DNA of 64,000 bases from Paenibacillus sp. FSL R5-0490 (GCF_001956215.1 NZ_MRTQ01000001.1:248001-312000); one strand, 5' to 3'; counted from the stretch's first letter, positions 26,125-35,665 are shown. Notes: generated by a model from the letters alone, not told the origin. Numbers and translations are program-made.

Positions 26125-27315
26125 GTGAATGATGATTCTTTTTTTACTGATAAAATCAAAAAGGCGCTTCAGAATACTCCCCCAGGGGAGTGGATTCCGG
26201 AGATACCGGATGATTGTATACGCCTGCATTGCGGCTACCCGGCACCTGACCTTGTGCCGGATGAAGAGGTAAAGGCAGCTGTTAATTGTCTATTAGATGA
26301 AGAACATGATTTACCGCTCCATTATATAGGCAGTCCAAAAACAGCAAAATTAAAGGAGCAGATTTTAGAAAGATTGAAAGAGCGGGGGATATCTGTAACG
26401 GAAAGTGAGCTTTTGATAACTTCGGGTGCCTGTCAGGCAATCGATTTGATTGCCCGCATTCTCCTTGATGAGGAGACAATTATTGCAATAGAGTCCCCCA
26501 CCTATATGGAGGCTTTAGAGATTTTCCAAAATTACACCAAACAGATAATTAGTATTCCTGTAGACAAGGACGGACTTCAAACAGAGGCGTTGGAAGAGAT
26601 CCTGGAGGAAAGGAATCAAAAAGGGCTTGCCCTTCCGCGTTTTCTTTATACGATCCCGACCTTTCAAAACCCAACAGGAACAACAATGACAGAAGAGCGC
26701 AGGAAGCATGTATTGGAGCTTGCGGACAAATTTAATTTCCTAATAGTAGAGGATGATGCTTATGGGGAATTATTTTTTAATAAAAGTCTTCCGGCTCTAA
26801 AAGCAATGGATCAAAACTCCCGAGTTCTGCATGTCGGTTCGCTATCAAAGATAGTGGCTCCGGGCATGCGTATAGGATGGATAGCCGGAACAAGTGAAAT
26901 CATCCATGCATGCGCCTGGTTTAAAAAAGATCTGAACCATCCGTTTGCTCAAGCTGCCATGGCTGTTTATTTAGCAAACACAGATTTTAATGAAAAACTA
27001 GTAAACTTGAGAGAGTCATACAGGTCGAAATGCGCGGCTATGATCTCTGCACTGGAACAGTACATTCCTGAAGCAGCTTCATGGTATGTGCCTGAAGGCG
27101 GGTACTTTGTTTGGGTGAAATTCCCTGGTGCTGATACATCGCAACTGCTGACACATGCCCTTGCAGAGGGGGTATCTTTTATTCCTGGCAAGTACTTTTT
27201 CATAAATCAGGCAGCTGGAACAGAATGTCTTCGCCTTTCTTTCAGCTTTGCTGATGAGAAAGAAATAACAGAGGGGGTTTGCAGGCTGGGGAGAGTCGCA
27301 GAGGCCAATCTATAG
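26125..27315 (+). CDS. PLP-dependent aminotransferase (class I/II, 2-aminoadipate type)
   Basis: A 396-residue fold-type I aminotransferase, with GSLSKIVAPGMRIGW holding the PLP lysine near residue 241, IPTFQNPTG earlier and EGGYFVWVKFP near the C-terminus. It resembles the catalytic part of MocR regulators and LysN/AadAT transaminases but has no N-terminal HTH, so it is an enzyme. It would transfer amino groups between amino acids and 2-oxo acids. The GTG at 26125 follows GGAAGGGTG. Confidence 0.88.
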   Translation: MNDDSFFTDKIKKALQNTPPGEWIPEIPDDCIRLHCGYPAPDLVPDEEVKAAVNCLLDEEHDLPLHYIGSPKTAKLKEQILERLKERGISVTESELLITSGACQAIDLIARILLDEETIIAIESPTYMEALEIFQNYTKQIISIPVDKDGLQTEALEEILEERNQKGLALPRFLYTIPTFQNPTGTTMTEERRKHVLELADKFNFLIVEDDAYGELFFNKSLPALKAMDQNSRVLHVGSLSKIVAPGMRIGWIAGTSEIIHACAWFKKDLNHPFAQAAMAVYLANTDFNEKLVNLRESYRSKCAAMISALEQYIPEAASWYVPEGGYFVWVKFPGADTSQLLTHALAEGVSFIPGKYFFINQAAGTECLRLSFSFADEKEITEGVCRLGRVAEANL

Positions 27316-27387
27316 AACTTAAATGAAAAGTAAAGATAAATTGGAGTACCTTCGGTAATGTTAGTCCAATTTTTAACCTATTGCTGA

Positions 27388-27437
27388 AACCACAGAAAAA
27401 GCCTGTCTGTTTCAGACACATCTGCGGTTTTTGAACT
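27388..27437 (+). terminator. Terminator of the aminotransferase gene
   Basis: AAACC-A-CAGA near 27389-27399 pairs with TCTG-C-GGTTT near 27421-27430 around an inner stem TGTCTG/CAGACA, followed by TTTTT. The remaining bases of the 352-base gap up to 27668 show no gene I can support. Confidence 0.6.
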
Positions 27438-27667
27438 TTATCATTTGGCGGGTAAGTCATATGGGGATTAGAATATTCTGTCTCCATTAAAGATCATTCA
27501 CTACACTGATCGAGAGAATAATTCGCATGCCTTCATATCTTTCAAATAACATTATTTAATGGTTTACCCAAACCTTGTAAGTACAGAGACAAGCATACAA
27601 TCATTCAAGGAATTCTAGTCATATAAATGATAAAAAGGTCGAATATGACAAGAAGGGTAGAGTTAAA

Positions 27668-28489
27668 ATGTTAAACTCTTATAAAAGATATAAAATTAAA
27701 TATGACCAACTTAACAACTTTAGTTTTAAAAAAGGTGCTCCATATATATTAATTGTAGACTGGCATGGGGTTCTCTTTGAATTTTTAATAAGAATAAGAA
27801 ATTCTGAAAAATTGCTTATCTTAGGTTCTGGTTCATTTGATCCAACCAGAATGAAGCCGCCAGTCTTTCAGCGTCATGCGTGGATCGATGATTTTAAGGA
27901 ATCGCTTATCTATTACAATGATCCTACTTTATACTTGTGGGATAAACTGACAATTGGATGGGGAAATGGTACAGCTGACAGGCATTACTTGAAGGATGTG
28001 TCAGTACTCTTGAATAAAATGATCTTAAAGCTAAATTATAAGAAGAATAATGTTTACTTTTATGGAAGTTCTGCCGGAGGTTTTATGTCTTTAATGTTAG
28101 CCGGGCTTATAAAAGGTACTACTGTAATCGTTAACAACCCCCAGACAATTGTCACCAACTTTTACCCGCACCTAGTAAAACAGATGTTGGATGTATCCTA
28201 TCCAAACCTTACAATAGAAGAAGTAAAAAAGAGATATAAAGACCGAATCATTGTCATAGAACTTTATAAAAGAGTAAATTACGTACCGAAGATCTATTAC
28301 TTACAAAATATATCATCCGAAAAGGATATGATGAACCACCTGATTCCGTTTATGACAGATTTGAAGGGGATGTCTGAGAAGGTGTTTGCCGACAGGCTCC
28401 ATATTCAACTATACGCAGATGAAAAACAAGGTCATAATCCGATAGGAAAAGAAGAAACACTCGATTATATAAACTCAATTATAAAATAA
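27668..28489 (+). CDS. Alpha/beta-hydrolase-like protein of unknown role (Asp2-like)
   Basis: A 273-residue protein with a nucleophile-elbow-like YGSSAGGFMS (serine near residue 139), plus GHN near the end as the probable catalytic histidine. These point to an alpha/beta-hydrolase fold, possibly akin to the Asp2-like hydrolases found near surface glycan genes. It is basic and more AT-rich than its neighbours, which may indicate transfer. No signal peptide or membrane span is seen. It stands alone with its own strong terminator. Function is unknown. Confidence 0.6.
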   Translation: MLNSYKRYKIKYDQLNNFSFKKGAPYILIVDWHGVLFEFLIRIRNSEKLLILGSGSFDPTRMKPPVFQRHAWIDDFKESLIYYNDPTLYLWDKLTIGWGNGTADRHYLKDVSVLLNKMILKLNYKKNNVYFYGSSAGGFMSLMLAGLIKGTTVIVNNPQTIVTNFYPHLVKQMLDVSYPNLTIEEVKKRYKDRIIVIELYKRVNYVPKIYYLQNISSEKDMMNHLIPFMTDLKGMSEKVFADRLHIQLYADEKQGHNPIGKEETLDYINSIIK

Positions 28490-28520
28490 ACGGAAGTCAA
28501 AGAGACTTCCGTTTATTTTA
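28482..28520 (+). terminator. Terminator after the hydrolase-like gene
   Basis: A perfect 17-bp stem, 28482-28498 with 28504-28520, with a five-base loop; the outer part is A/T-rich and supplies the U tract. It overlaps the stop codon and may work in both directions. Confidence 0.85.
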
Positions 28521-28639
28521 GCTTTTAGTTTCTTAACACTTTTGTGAGCAAAATAGCAAACAAACAAGTAGTTAGACAAAATTGTATCGGTTTAAAAAAA
28601 TACAACAGTTTAATCAGCAGCAATCCTGTATAATTTGCG

Positions 28640-29038
28640 TTAAAACATCCCCTTCTCATTAGGAGATTCCTCTGGTATGGGCTGTCCTACATCCCAAAGT
28701 TCAGCAATCTTGCCGTTTTGAAACCGAAAGATATGTACAACTGCTCCACCTAAGTCCTCTGGGTTTTGCTTCACATGGGAATGAACGGCAACGGTTTCAT
28801 TTTCCTGGATGGCGAGTTTAACATCAAGTTTTTTGTTAGGGTTTTGCTTTGCATTCTCTTCCATCGCGAGCATGAGAGATTCTGCATCGCCATGGAAATA
28901 GGGATTATGGTGGGAAAAATCAGGGCTGATGTAATGCTTGTAGGCTTCACGGACTTGGCCGGACGCTACGAGCTGCAGAAAAGAAATGGCTTTTTCTTTC
29001 AGTGATAGGATTGAAAACGATTGTTGCTGTATACTCAT
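28640..29038 (-). CDS. SnoaL-like / NTF2-fold protein
   Basis: About 132 residues with the SnoaL-like polyketide cyclase pattern: YISPDFSHHNPYFHG, AVHSHVKQ and VVHIFRFQNGKIAELWDVGQPIPE. The NTF2 fold forms a cone-shaped pocket used for ligand binding or simple catalysis. The ATG at 29038 is chosen because the AAAGG site abuts the upstream ATG at 29047. It is transcribed opposite to its neighbours. No substrate can be inferred. Confidence 0.82.
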   Translation of the reverse strand: MSIQQQSFSILSLKEKAISFLQLVASGQVREAYKHYISPDFSHHNPYFHGDAESLMLAMEENAKQNPNKKLDVKLAIQENETVAVHSHVKQNPEDLGGAVVHIFRFQNGKIAELWDVGQPIPEESPNEKGMF

Positions 29039-29215
29039 TTGAATCATCCTTTCATCTCATTAATGAATTTTAATTGAAGTATAAGTTATAGATATCCTAA
29101 TGACAATATGTTGCGATTAGGAGAATCTCCGTTAGTTAACTTATTTTAATTTAGAGTGAGCACTTTATTAATTTGTGATATATTTTAGGGAAAAGTTACA
29201 AAGGAGGCAGTTAGC

Positions 29216-29680
29216 TTGAGTATACATTTTGAAGTGAAAAGATCCATTCAGGTATCTGCACAAAATGCTTACAAAGCTTTAATCGATCTTGATTCGGCAA
29301 AGGAATGGATGAATGGTCTAGTTGGAATAGAGCGGGAGGAAAGCGGGCCATTAAAAGTGGGGAGTCAGTGGAAAGAGACAAGAAAAATGTTTGGAAAAGA
29401 AGCTGCTGAACATTTTGAAGTTGTCGAACTCGATGAGCCCCATAAAATTGTGCTGCGCTGTGATGGAACCAAAGGAACAACAGGCAAAGGAGAGTTTATA
29501 TTTACATACATAATCGCTTCAGCAGGTGATGCTTCAGAAGTTACTTTACTTGGTGAGATTAAGGGACTCACAGGCTTTTCAAAATTGTTTGGCAAGATGA
29601 TGGCTGGAGCGTTTAAGAAAGCTTGTGCGAAAGATTTGGATGCTTTAATACACTATTTAGAAAATCGAAAGGAATTATAA
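29216..29680 (+). CDS. SRPBCC/START-like lipid- or ligand-binding protein
   Basis: A 154-residue protein with the SRPBCC layout: VKRSIQVSAQNAYKALIDLDSAKEW at the start, LKVGSQWKETRKMFGKEAAEHFEV in the middle and a long C-terminal helix (GKMMAGAFKKACAKDLDALIHYL). Such proteins bind hydrophobic ligands or act as cyclases. The TTG start at 29216 has AAGGAGG eight bases upstream. The YdeI-like gene follows 16 bases later, probably in one transcript. Confidence 0.8.
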   Translation: MSIHFEVKRSIQVSAQNAYKALIDLDSAKEWMNGLVGIEREESGPLKVGSQWKETRKMFGKEAAEHFEVVELDEPHKIVLRCDGTKGTTGKGEFIFTYIIASAGDASEVTLLGEIKGLTGFSKLFGKMMAGAFKKACAKDLDALIHYLENRKEL

Positions 29681-29696
29681 AAGGAGCAGTAATGTT

Positions 29697-30347
29697 ATGT
29701 CAATCATTGATAAATTAAAGCTTAATAAATACAATAATTTGGCTGTGCTCGACCAGCCAAGTGACTATGCTGTATTTAATGAATACAAAACCACTTTAAC
29801 TGGTAAGCATGATGCAATCTTCATCTTTGTAGAAACCCTTGATGAAATGACAGAGTTTATCCGAAAAGTGATCACTGAGGAGCAGCTGCTTGAAAAAGGA
29901 TATTTATTTTTCGCCTATCCTAAAAAAGGGAATAAACGTTATGATACATACGTTCATAGGGATGATATTTTTCCGGCAATGAAAGTGGGAGAAGATGGGT
30001 ATGTGGAAAATAGCGATGTGAAATTCTCACGGATGGTGAGTATGGATGATATCTTTACGGTTGTTGGATTTAAGCGTGAAAAGAAAAAAGAGAAAAAGTC
30101 ATCGGCTCCTAGTCAATGTGTGGCTGATTATCAGGATAATGTAGAAGATGTTGAAAAACTATTGGCGGATTATCCAGATGAATTGAAATTTTATCAGGAT
30201 CTGACACCGGGTTACCAAAAGGATTGGGCTCGCTACATTTTTTCTGTTAAGCAGCAGAAAACCCGTGAGAAACGAGAAGCGCAAATGGTCGATATTTTAT
30301 CACAAGGGTATAAATCGGCTGATTTGTTTAGGCAGAAAAAGAAATAA
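29697..30347 (+). CDS. YdeI/OmpD-associated family protein
   Basis: A 216-residue protein. The C-terminal third (VEKLLADYPDELKFYQDLTPGYQKDWARYIFSVKQQKTREKR) carries the YdeI/OmpD-associated motif: a helical run ending in K-x-x-x-T-R-x-K-R. The N-terminal part resembles DUF1801/DUF3052-like domains (FIFVETLDEMTEFIRKV). Some relatives are linked to bacteriocin or peptide resistance, but the role here is unknown. It is preceded by AAAGGAGC and follows the SRPBCC gene. Confidence 0.75.
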   Translation: MSIIDKLKLNKYNNLAVLDQPSDYAVFNEYKTTLTGKHDAIFIFVETLDEMTEFIRKVITEEQLLEKGYLFFAYPKKGNKRYDTYVHRDDIFPAMKVGEDGYVENSDVKFSRMVSMDDIFTVVGFKREKKKEKKSSAPSQCVADYQDNVEDVEKLLADYPDELKFYQDLTPGYQKDWARYIFSVKQQKTREKREAQMVDILSQGYKSADLFRQKKK

Positions 30348-30348
30348 T

Positions 30349-30397
30349 GGTTCCTGCCCCAGGTTACTTTAGTAATTAGGGGAAAGAACCTTTTTTA
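30349..30397 (+). terminator. Terminator between convergent genes
   Basis: GGTTC...CCCC (30349-30362) pairs with GGGG...GAACC (30378-30390), followed by TTTTTT. It overlaps the 3' end of the gene on the minus strand. Confidence 0.7.
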
Positions 30398-30727
30398 GAA
30401 ACTAAGTGTATTTAACTCATCAAGAAATGCATCTAATTTATCTTCAGATAAAAATTTATATGCATATCCATAGGAAATTGGTTCATTTCCTGTATGTTCC
30501 CGTTTAGGGAATTCCCGCAGGGCTGTACTATGACGCAGACCAGTGGATTTTTCCTCCAGTTTCTTATTGCCTTCAACAGTTTTAGGATTTAAAACGATTG
30601 TAATTTCTTTATTCGGAAGCAGATAAATGATTTCGTCGTTTACAATATGTCTAAATTCAACACCCTTTGATGTTTCCTTCATCGTTTTGAACTTGTTTAA
30701 CCCAAACGTATTATGTATGTTTCCCAT
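30395..30727 (-). CDS. Hypothetical protein
   Basis: A 110-residue soluble protein starting MGNIHNTFGLNKFKTM. I do not recognise the family. The ATG at 30727 is used because a perfect GGAGGTGA lies nine bases before it and itself contains an earlier ATG that cannot be served by that site. No signal peptide or membrane span. Codon use resembles neighbouring genes. Confidence 0.65.
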   Translation of the reverse strand: MGNIHNTFGLNKFKTMKETSKGVEFRHIVNDEIIYLLPNKEITIVLNPKTVEGNKKLEEKSTGLRHSTALREFPKREHTGNEPISYGYAYKFLSEDKLDAFLDELNTLSF

Positions 30728-31060
30728 ATGGTCATTCACCTCCATTTAATAATGCCATCTCATATTATAAGGCAGAATGTCTATTCTGTACTATAGAAAC
30801 TTAAGCATAAGTAAAAGGAGTTTGCTATTCCTCCTTTTTCTCATGCATAATATCCTGAATAACACTTACCCTTTTTGGATAGTAGTTTGATATTGTTTGC
30901 TGATGCGCTCAGTCTGAACCAGTTATAAGGAAAGGGATTTGGTAATTTTTCACTATCAATTCGACATTTTATTCAATATAAAAATAATTCGTATTATTCA
31001 TTCGATCAACACTCTCCTATTCTATAATTTAGAGTATCTAAATAATAGGAGGTCAAAATA
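30728..31060 (+). other. Intergenic region before the M4 protease gene
   Basis: The gap contains a hairpin AAAAGGAG/CTCCTTTT (30813-30820 with 30831-30838) with TTTTT, a plausible terminator for an unknown short transcript, and a TATAAT at 31023-31028 with a poor -35, likely the protease promoter. No coding sequence is supported. Confidence 0.4.
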
Positions 31061-32727
31061 ATGAAAAAAAAGCTGCTTGCACCTGTATTGCTGTCATCCG
31101 CGTTACTTGCAGGTTCCATTCCTGTAAAAGTTTTTGCCCAGCTGGAAGATTCAGAGAACGTACAGCCTGTCCAAGCTTCCAAGGAGTGGAATGAGAAAGC
31201 AAGTGTTCCTTTATTTGTAAAAGAGAGATTTGCAGAGAAATTCTCTTCCAGTACTCCGGCGAATGCATTAAATTATTTAAAAAAGCATCAGGATCAAACA
31301 GGTATTAAAAATCCTGATAAAAACCTGAAAGTGAAAAATGTACAAAAGATGAGCTTGGCATGACCCACGTCAGGTTTAATCATGCGGTCAATGGTGTGAA
31401 AGTAGAAGGGTCCGAAGTAATTGTCCATTATAATGAAAATAATGAGGTAGTATCCGTGAACGGAAGAGTAAATCAGGCAATTGCCGATGAAGCAGTGGAC
31501 ACGTCGGTGTCATTAAAACGTGATGCTGCAGTAAAAACAGCTTTATCCGCTGTCAGTGCTCCAAAAGATCTTACATATGAGCCAACTTCTGAAATTGTTA
31601 TCTATCCGTTTGAAGGGGAAAATCATACAGCCTATAAAGTAAATGTAAACTTCATGGGAGATGAACCTGGAAACTGGTTTGTGTTTGTAGATGCCAAATC
31701 GGGTGAAGTCATTGATCAATACAATGGAATCCTGCATGTTGAAGAAAATAAAACCCAGAAAGGATTCGGAAAAGGCGTAAATGGAGATCATAGGGAACTT
31801 CATATTATCCGAACGAAAGAAGGTGCATCCGGGACAAAGTTTGCGTTAGCAGATTACTCTCATGAGAATTTGGACGGAATTTTTACTTTTGATTCTAAAA
31901 ATGATTGGGATTCAAATAATGATGCCCTGTATGTCGGGAATTCGGCTGCATTTATAGGGGATTATGACCGTGCTGCCGTAGATGCGCATTATAATTCAGA
32001 AAGGGTATATGAGTATTTCCTGAATGAGCATGACCGCAATTCTCTCGATGGGGAAGGAATGGCAATCAATTCATATATTCACATGGGTACAGATTATAAC
32101 AATGCATTCTGGAACGGCCGTTATATGGCTTATGGCGATGGGGATGGCGAGTTTTTCATTTCATTATCGGCAGGACTTGATGTTGCCGCCCATGAAATGA
32201 CACATGGTGTAATCTCTCATACTGCCAACCTTGCATACCGGAATCAATCCGGAGCCTTGAACGAATCCTTCGCTGATGTCTTTGGGGTTCTGGTTGACGA
32301 TGAAGACTGGGAAATGGGCGAGGACATTATGGCACCAGCTGCTAAAGCCGATGGTGTAACGAGATTGCGCAGCTTAAGCGACCCAAATAGTGTTGTCGTA
32401 AGTAATCCGCAAAGAGCAGCATATGGCAGCGGTGTCTATCCGGCTCATATGGCTGAATTTTACGACATGCCTCTAAATGTCGACAATGGTGGTGTTCATG
32501 TGAACTCCTCTATTACCAACCATGCCGCCTACCTGATCGGGCAGGAAATTGGCAGGGAGAAGCTTGGGAAAATTTATTACCGTGCATTAACAGTTTATTT
32601 GACCTCTAATTCTGATTTCAGTGATGCACGCCAGGCTATTGTCCAATCTGCCATTGACCTGTACGGGGAAGGCAGCGCCGAACAATCAGCCGCTGTTGCT
32701 GGATTTGATACAGTCGGAATTTATTAG
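31061..32727 (+). pseudogene. Secreted M4 neutral protease (bacillolysin/thermolysin type), frameshifted
   Basis: Two overlapping frames (31061-31363 and 31360-32727) together give one thermolysin-family preproprotein. The first has a signal peptide and start of the FTP propeptide; the second has the rest of the propeptide, the zinc site HEMTH, NESFADVFG with the third ligand, and DNGGVHVNSSI. The shift is explained by one missing A in CAAAAGATGAG at 31344-31347: CAAAAAGATGAG would read VQKDELGMTHV as in relatives. Either the gene is broken or this is a sequencing error. AGGAGG precedes the ATG. If restored, the enzyme would be a calcium- and zinc-dependent extracellular protease. Confidence 0.9.
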
Positions 32728-32748
32728 AATGATAGATTAATAAAAAGT

Positions 32749-32790
32749 AAAAGCACCTGACCCTAAGTTCAAGGGGGAAGGTGCTTTTGT
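32749..32790 (+). terminator. Terminator of the M4 protease gene
   Basis: AAAAGCACCT (32749-32758) pairs with AGGTGCTTTT (32779-32788), with an inner CCCT/AGGG pair. Confidence 0.85.
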
Positions 32791-32893
32791 TCAATTGAGG
32801 ACAATAAATTAATGAAATTTTTGAAAAATCATAAAAATATATTTCTTCTATATCCATTCATATGTCATACTATAAATAAAGAACATATTATTT

Positions 32894-32995
32894 TTTTAGG
32901 TGGAGTCTGTCACGAAGGGGCCATTATGCCCTTTTGCGGGAGGCTTTTTTATTTGCCTAAGCGAGCAAAAAAAAGAAGAAGGTGCTGTCTATGAA
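32894..32995 (+). ncRNA. Structured 5' leader of unknown class before the DUF1538 operon
   Basis: A GC-rich block in AT-rich surroundings. TTAGG (32896-32900) can pair with CCTAA (32956-32960) enclosing a hairpin AAGGGGC-CATTAT-GCCCTTTT (32915-32934) and the motif GTCTGTCACGAAG. The layout is that of a riboswitch or other cis RNA. An ion-sensing class is conceivable given the transporter-like gene downstream, but I cannot match it to a named class. Confidence 0.45.
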
Positions 32996-33032
32996 TGGTA
33001 TCAAATTTTAATCAGAAAGGAATGACTTATAT

Positions 33033-34513
33033 TTGGCTGTACTATTGCCTAAAATTAAAGAAGTTTTGTATGCAGTTCTCCCCATCACCGCCCTCGTAAT
33101 CATATTAAATTTGACAATTACCCAATTAGACTCTTTCCTGATCATACGCTTTGTGATTGGGGCTATTTTAATCATTATCGGGTTATCTGTTTTCCTGCTT
33201 GGCGTGGATATTGGAATTACTCCCATTGGACAGATGATGGGTGCTGGAATGGCAAAAACAAATAAAATATGGATTGTCATTGTTGCCGGCCTCATTCTTG
33301 GTTTTATCATCTCGATAGCCGAACCTGATCTGCACATTCTTGCAGGGCAAATTGAACTGGTCACATCAGGCCTAATTTCAAAGGGCTATATTGTAGTAAT
33401 CGTCTCTATTGGGATTGCTGCTTTACTTTCCGCCGGCCTGGTAAGAATTGTGTATAACCTTCCGTTGTATAAATTATTAACGATCCTGTATCTTATCATC
33501 TTCATTCTTGCCATTTTCACATCACCTGAGTTCCTGGCCATTTCTTTTGATGCTTCTGGTGCAACCACTGGAGCTATGACGGTTCCGTTTATTCTGGCTT
33601 TGGCTCTTGGTGTGTCCTCATTGAAAAAGGATAGCCAAGCATCTGAGCAGGATAGCTTTGGATTAGTAGCCGTTGCCTCTACAGGGGCGATTATTTCAGT
33701 CATGATCATGAGCATCTTATCGAAAGCCGATAAAATTTCCGGGAGCCTTGAACATCATGACCCTTCTGCAGATATTACAAAACACCTATACTTGCAGGAG
33801 AAGTATTTCTGGCCCTGCTGCCGATATTACTGATTTTTTTGCTGCTGCAGAAGCTGATCTTTAAAATGTCCAAAAAAGCCGTTCACAAAATACTAAAGGG
33901 AATTGTTTTTACTTTTTTGGGACTTGTCCTCTTTTTAGCAGGGGTTAATGCGGGTTTTATGGATGTCGGCACGGCAGTGGGACATAGCATAGCCTCTTTA
34001 GACAGTAAAGCATACATTATTATTATAGGTTTTATATTAGGCTTTGTGACCATTATGGCAGAACCTGCTGTTCATGTGTTAACACATCAAATCGAAGATG
34101 TTACAAGCGGATATGTTAAAAGGAAGGTCGTCATGATATCACTTTCAATAGGGGTTGGCGCAGCTGTTGCTCTATCCGTGTTAAGAATCATTATTCCTGA
34201 GCTGCAGCTATGGCATTATCTTTTACCGGGCTACGCCATTGCCATTGCAATGACCTATTTTGTTCCAAAGCTATTCGTTGGAATCGCTTTTGATTCAGGC
34301 GGGGTGGCATCAGGTCCCATGACAGCTACTTTTATTTTAGCATTTATGCAGGGGGCTGCAGAATCTATAGAAGGTGCCAATGTATTAATAGATGGATTTG
34401 GCATGATTGCCATGGTTGCACTGACTCCGCTGATTGCCCTTCAGGTATTAGGTTTTATCTTTAAACTAAAATCTAAAAAAGGAGGATTTGAAAAGGATGC
34501 ACAGTCAATCTGA
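33033..34513 (+). CDS. DUF1538 membrane protein, tandem repeat, interrupted by a frameshift
   Basis: Two frames (33033-33833 and 33839-34513) together encode one DUF1538 protein of about 490 residues with 12 or so membrane spans. Each half carries the same signatures: AEPDLHILAGQIE / AEPAVHVLTHQIE followed by VTSG, and FDASGATTGAMT / FDSGGVASGPMT followed by FILA. The duplicated halves suggest a transporter-like fold. The first frame ends in a non-homologous tail (HLYLQEKYFWPCCRYY). Adding one A to ACAAAACACC (33779-33782) restores TPILAGEVFLALLP. The TTG at 33033 follows AGAAAGGAATG. It overlaps the P-II-like gene, which may control it. Substrate unknown. Confidence 0.82.
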
Positions 34514-35165
34514 TCGTGCCGGATTTGAATTAGTCTATGTTATAGTCAACTTTGGTTCAGGAAGCAAAGTTCTGCAAACTGCCAAGGCAAATGGTATTTC
34601 AGGAGGTACTGTACTCTTGGGCAAAGGGACAATCCAAAATCGCCTTTTGGAATTTCTATCTTTAACTGGTGTGAAAAAGGAAATTGTCCTGATGGTGGCG
34701 GATAAGCAAACAGCGGATCATGCCCTCAAGCAGCTTGACAGGAAATTTAAATTCAGCAAACCAAACCACGGTATCGCTTTTGCCATTTCTGTATGTAATG
34801 TAATCGGAGCAAGCCGCTGCAGAAGCGGAAATAGTGAGCAGGGAAGAGGTGCAGAAAAAATGATGTATCATGCCATTACGGTGGTTGTAGAAAAAGGGAA
34901 TGCAGAGCATGTGATTGATGCAGCAGCCGAAGCAGGCTCTAAAGGTGGTACGGTCATTAATGCGAGAGGGTCGGGCATTCATGAAACCAGCAAGCTATTT
35001 TCAATGGCCATTGAACCAGAGAAGGAAATCGTGCTGATTCTGTCAGAGGAAGAAAGTACAGAAAAAATTGTCGCATCGATAAGAAGAAAACTTAAAATTG
35101 ATGAGCCGGGTAATGGGATCATATTTGTGCAGGAAGTCAGCAAAACTTACGGGATTTATAAGTGA
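34497..35165 (+). CDS. Tandem P-II-like regulatory protein
   Basis: About 222 residues made of two P-II/GlnB-like domains. Domain 1 has GGTVLLGKGT and KPNHGIAFAI; domain 2 has GGTVINARGSG and EPGNGIIFV, matching the beta-strand and C-terminal glycine-rich pieces of P-II. The long T-loop of classical GlnB and its uridylylated tyrosine are not evident. The gene starts inside the 3' end of the DUF1538 gene (17-base overlap), with GGAGG about 11 bases ahead. P-II proteins commonly gate membrane transporters (AmtB-GlnK, SbtA-SbtB), so control of the DUF1538 protein is the likely role; this is inference. Confidence 0.82.
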   Translation: MHSQSDRAGFELVYVIVNFGSGSKVLQTAKANGISGGTVLLGKGTIQNRLLEFLSLTGVKKEIVLMVADKQTADHALKQLDRKFKFSKPNHGIAFAISVCNVIGASRCRSGNSEQGRGAEKMMYHAITVVVEKGNAEHVIDAAAEAGSKGGTVINARGSGIHETSKLFSMAIEPEKEIVLILSEEESTEKIVASIRRKLKIDEPGNGIIFVQEVSKTYGIYK

Positions 35166-35222
35166 ATGGCAGCCCAATTTGATGGCTAAATCAAAAGTGA
35201 ATGGAAAAGGGGGCAGCAAAAT

Positions 35223-35525
35223 TTGAATATCTTTTTTGCAGTCACAGTATTAATCTACACCATGCTTCTCATTATCACATACGGCTTTGCCATTTTAACT
35301 AAATTTAAGGAAGATAAAGGAGAGGAAATCTTTAATAGGGCTTTTATTAACGCCTATGTGATCCTACTCTTTGGCCTTCTCATTATTTATACCCTTATCC
35401 AGCATCCGCATGTTCCCCTGGATTCAGGTAAGACTTCTTATCTCTTGCTTTCAAGTAAATTTCTATCTCTCATGACACTTGGAGGAAGCCTGTTTTTTTT
35501 AAGCCGGAAAAGATGCAGCCAGTAG
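35223..35525 (+). CDS. Small membrane protein
   Basis: A 100-residue protein with three predicted membrane spans (about residues 2-24, 43-61 and 76-93). I do not recognise a family. A TTG start is preceded by GGGGG. It lies 57 bases after the P-II-like gene on the same strand, so it may be the last gene of the DUF1538 operon. Confidence 0.65.
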   Translation: MNIFFAVTVLIYTMLLIITYGFAILTKFKEDKGEEIFNRAFINAYVILLFGLLIIYTLIQHPHVPLDSGKTSYLLLSSKFLSLMTLGGSLFFLSRKRCSQ

Positions 35526-35634
35526 CATGCTTGAGAACTAAAGGCTTACTGGCTGATCAAAGAAGCTTCTAAGTCGATTATGATTATTAAAAAAATTCGT
35601 TTAAATAGTTGCCATAAGTATTATAATTAAATGT

Positions 35635-35649
35635 GTGTAAGCGATTACA
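35635..35649 (+). promoter_or_regulatory. cre-like site before the VOC gene
   Basis: GTGTAAGCGATTACA fits the CcpA consensus WTGNAANCGNWNNCW at all but the first position, and the centre is palindromic (TGTAA-GCGA-TTACA). It lies just before the ribosome binding site, where CcpA would block transcription. Confidence 0.5.
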
Positions 35650-35665
35650 GTACAAGGAGGAGACT

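Noticed and set aside
27242-27487. Minus-strand reading frame of 81 codons
   Set aside because: Overlaps the aminotransferase end and its terminator; no start signals.
31340-31365. Programmed frameshift or two separate genes in the M4 protease
   Set aside because: No slippery heptamer with stimulatory structure is seen, and the same one-A loss occurs in an unrelated gene nearby.
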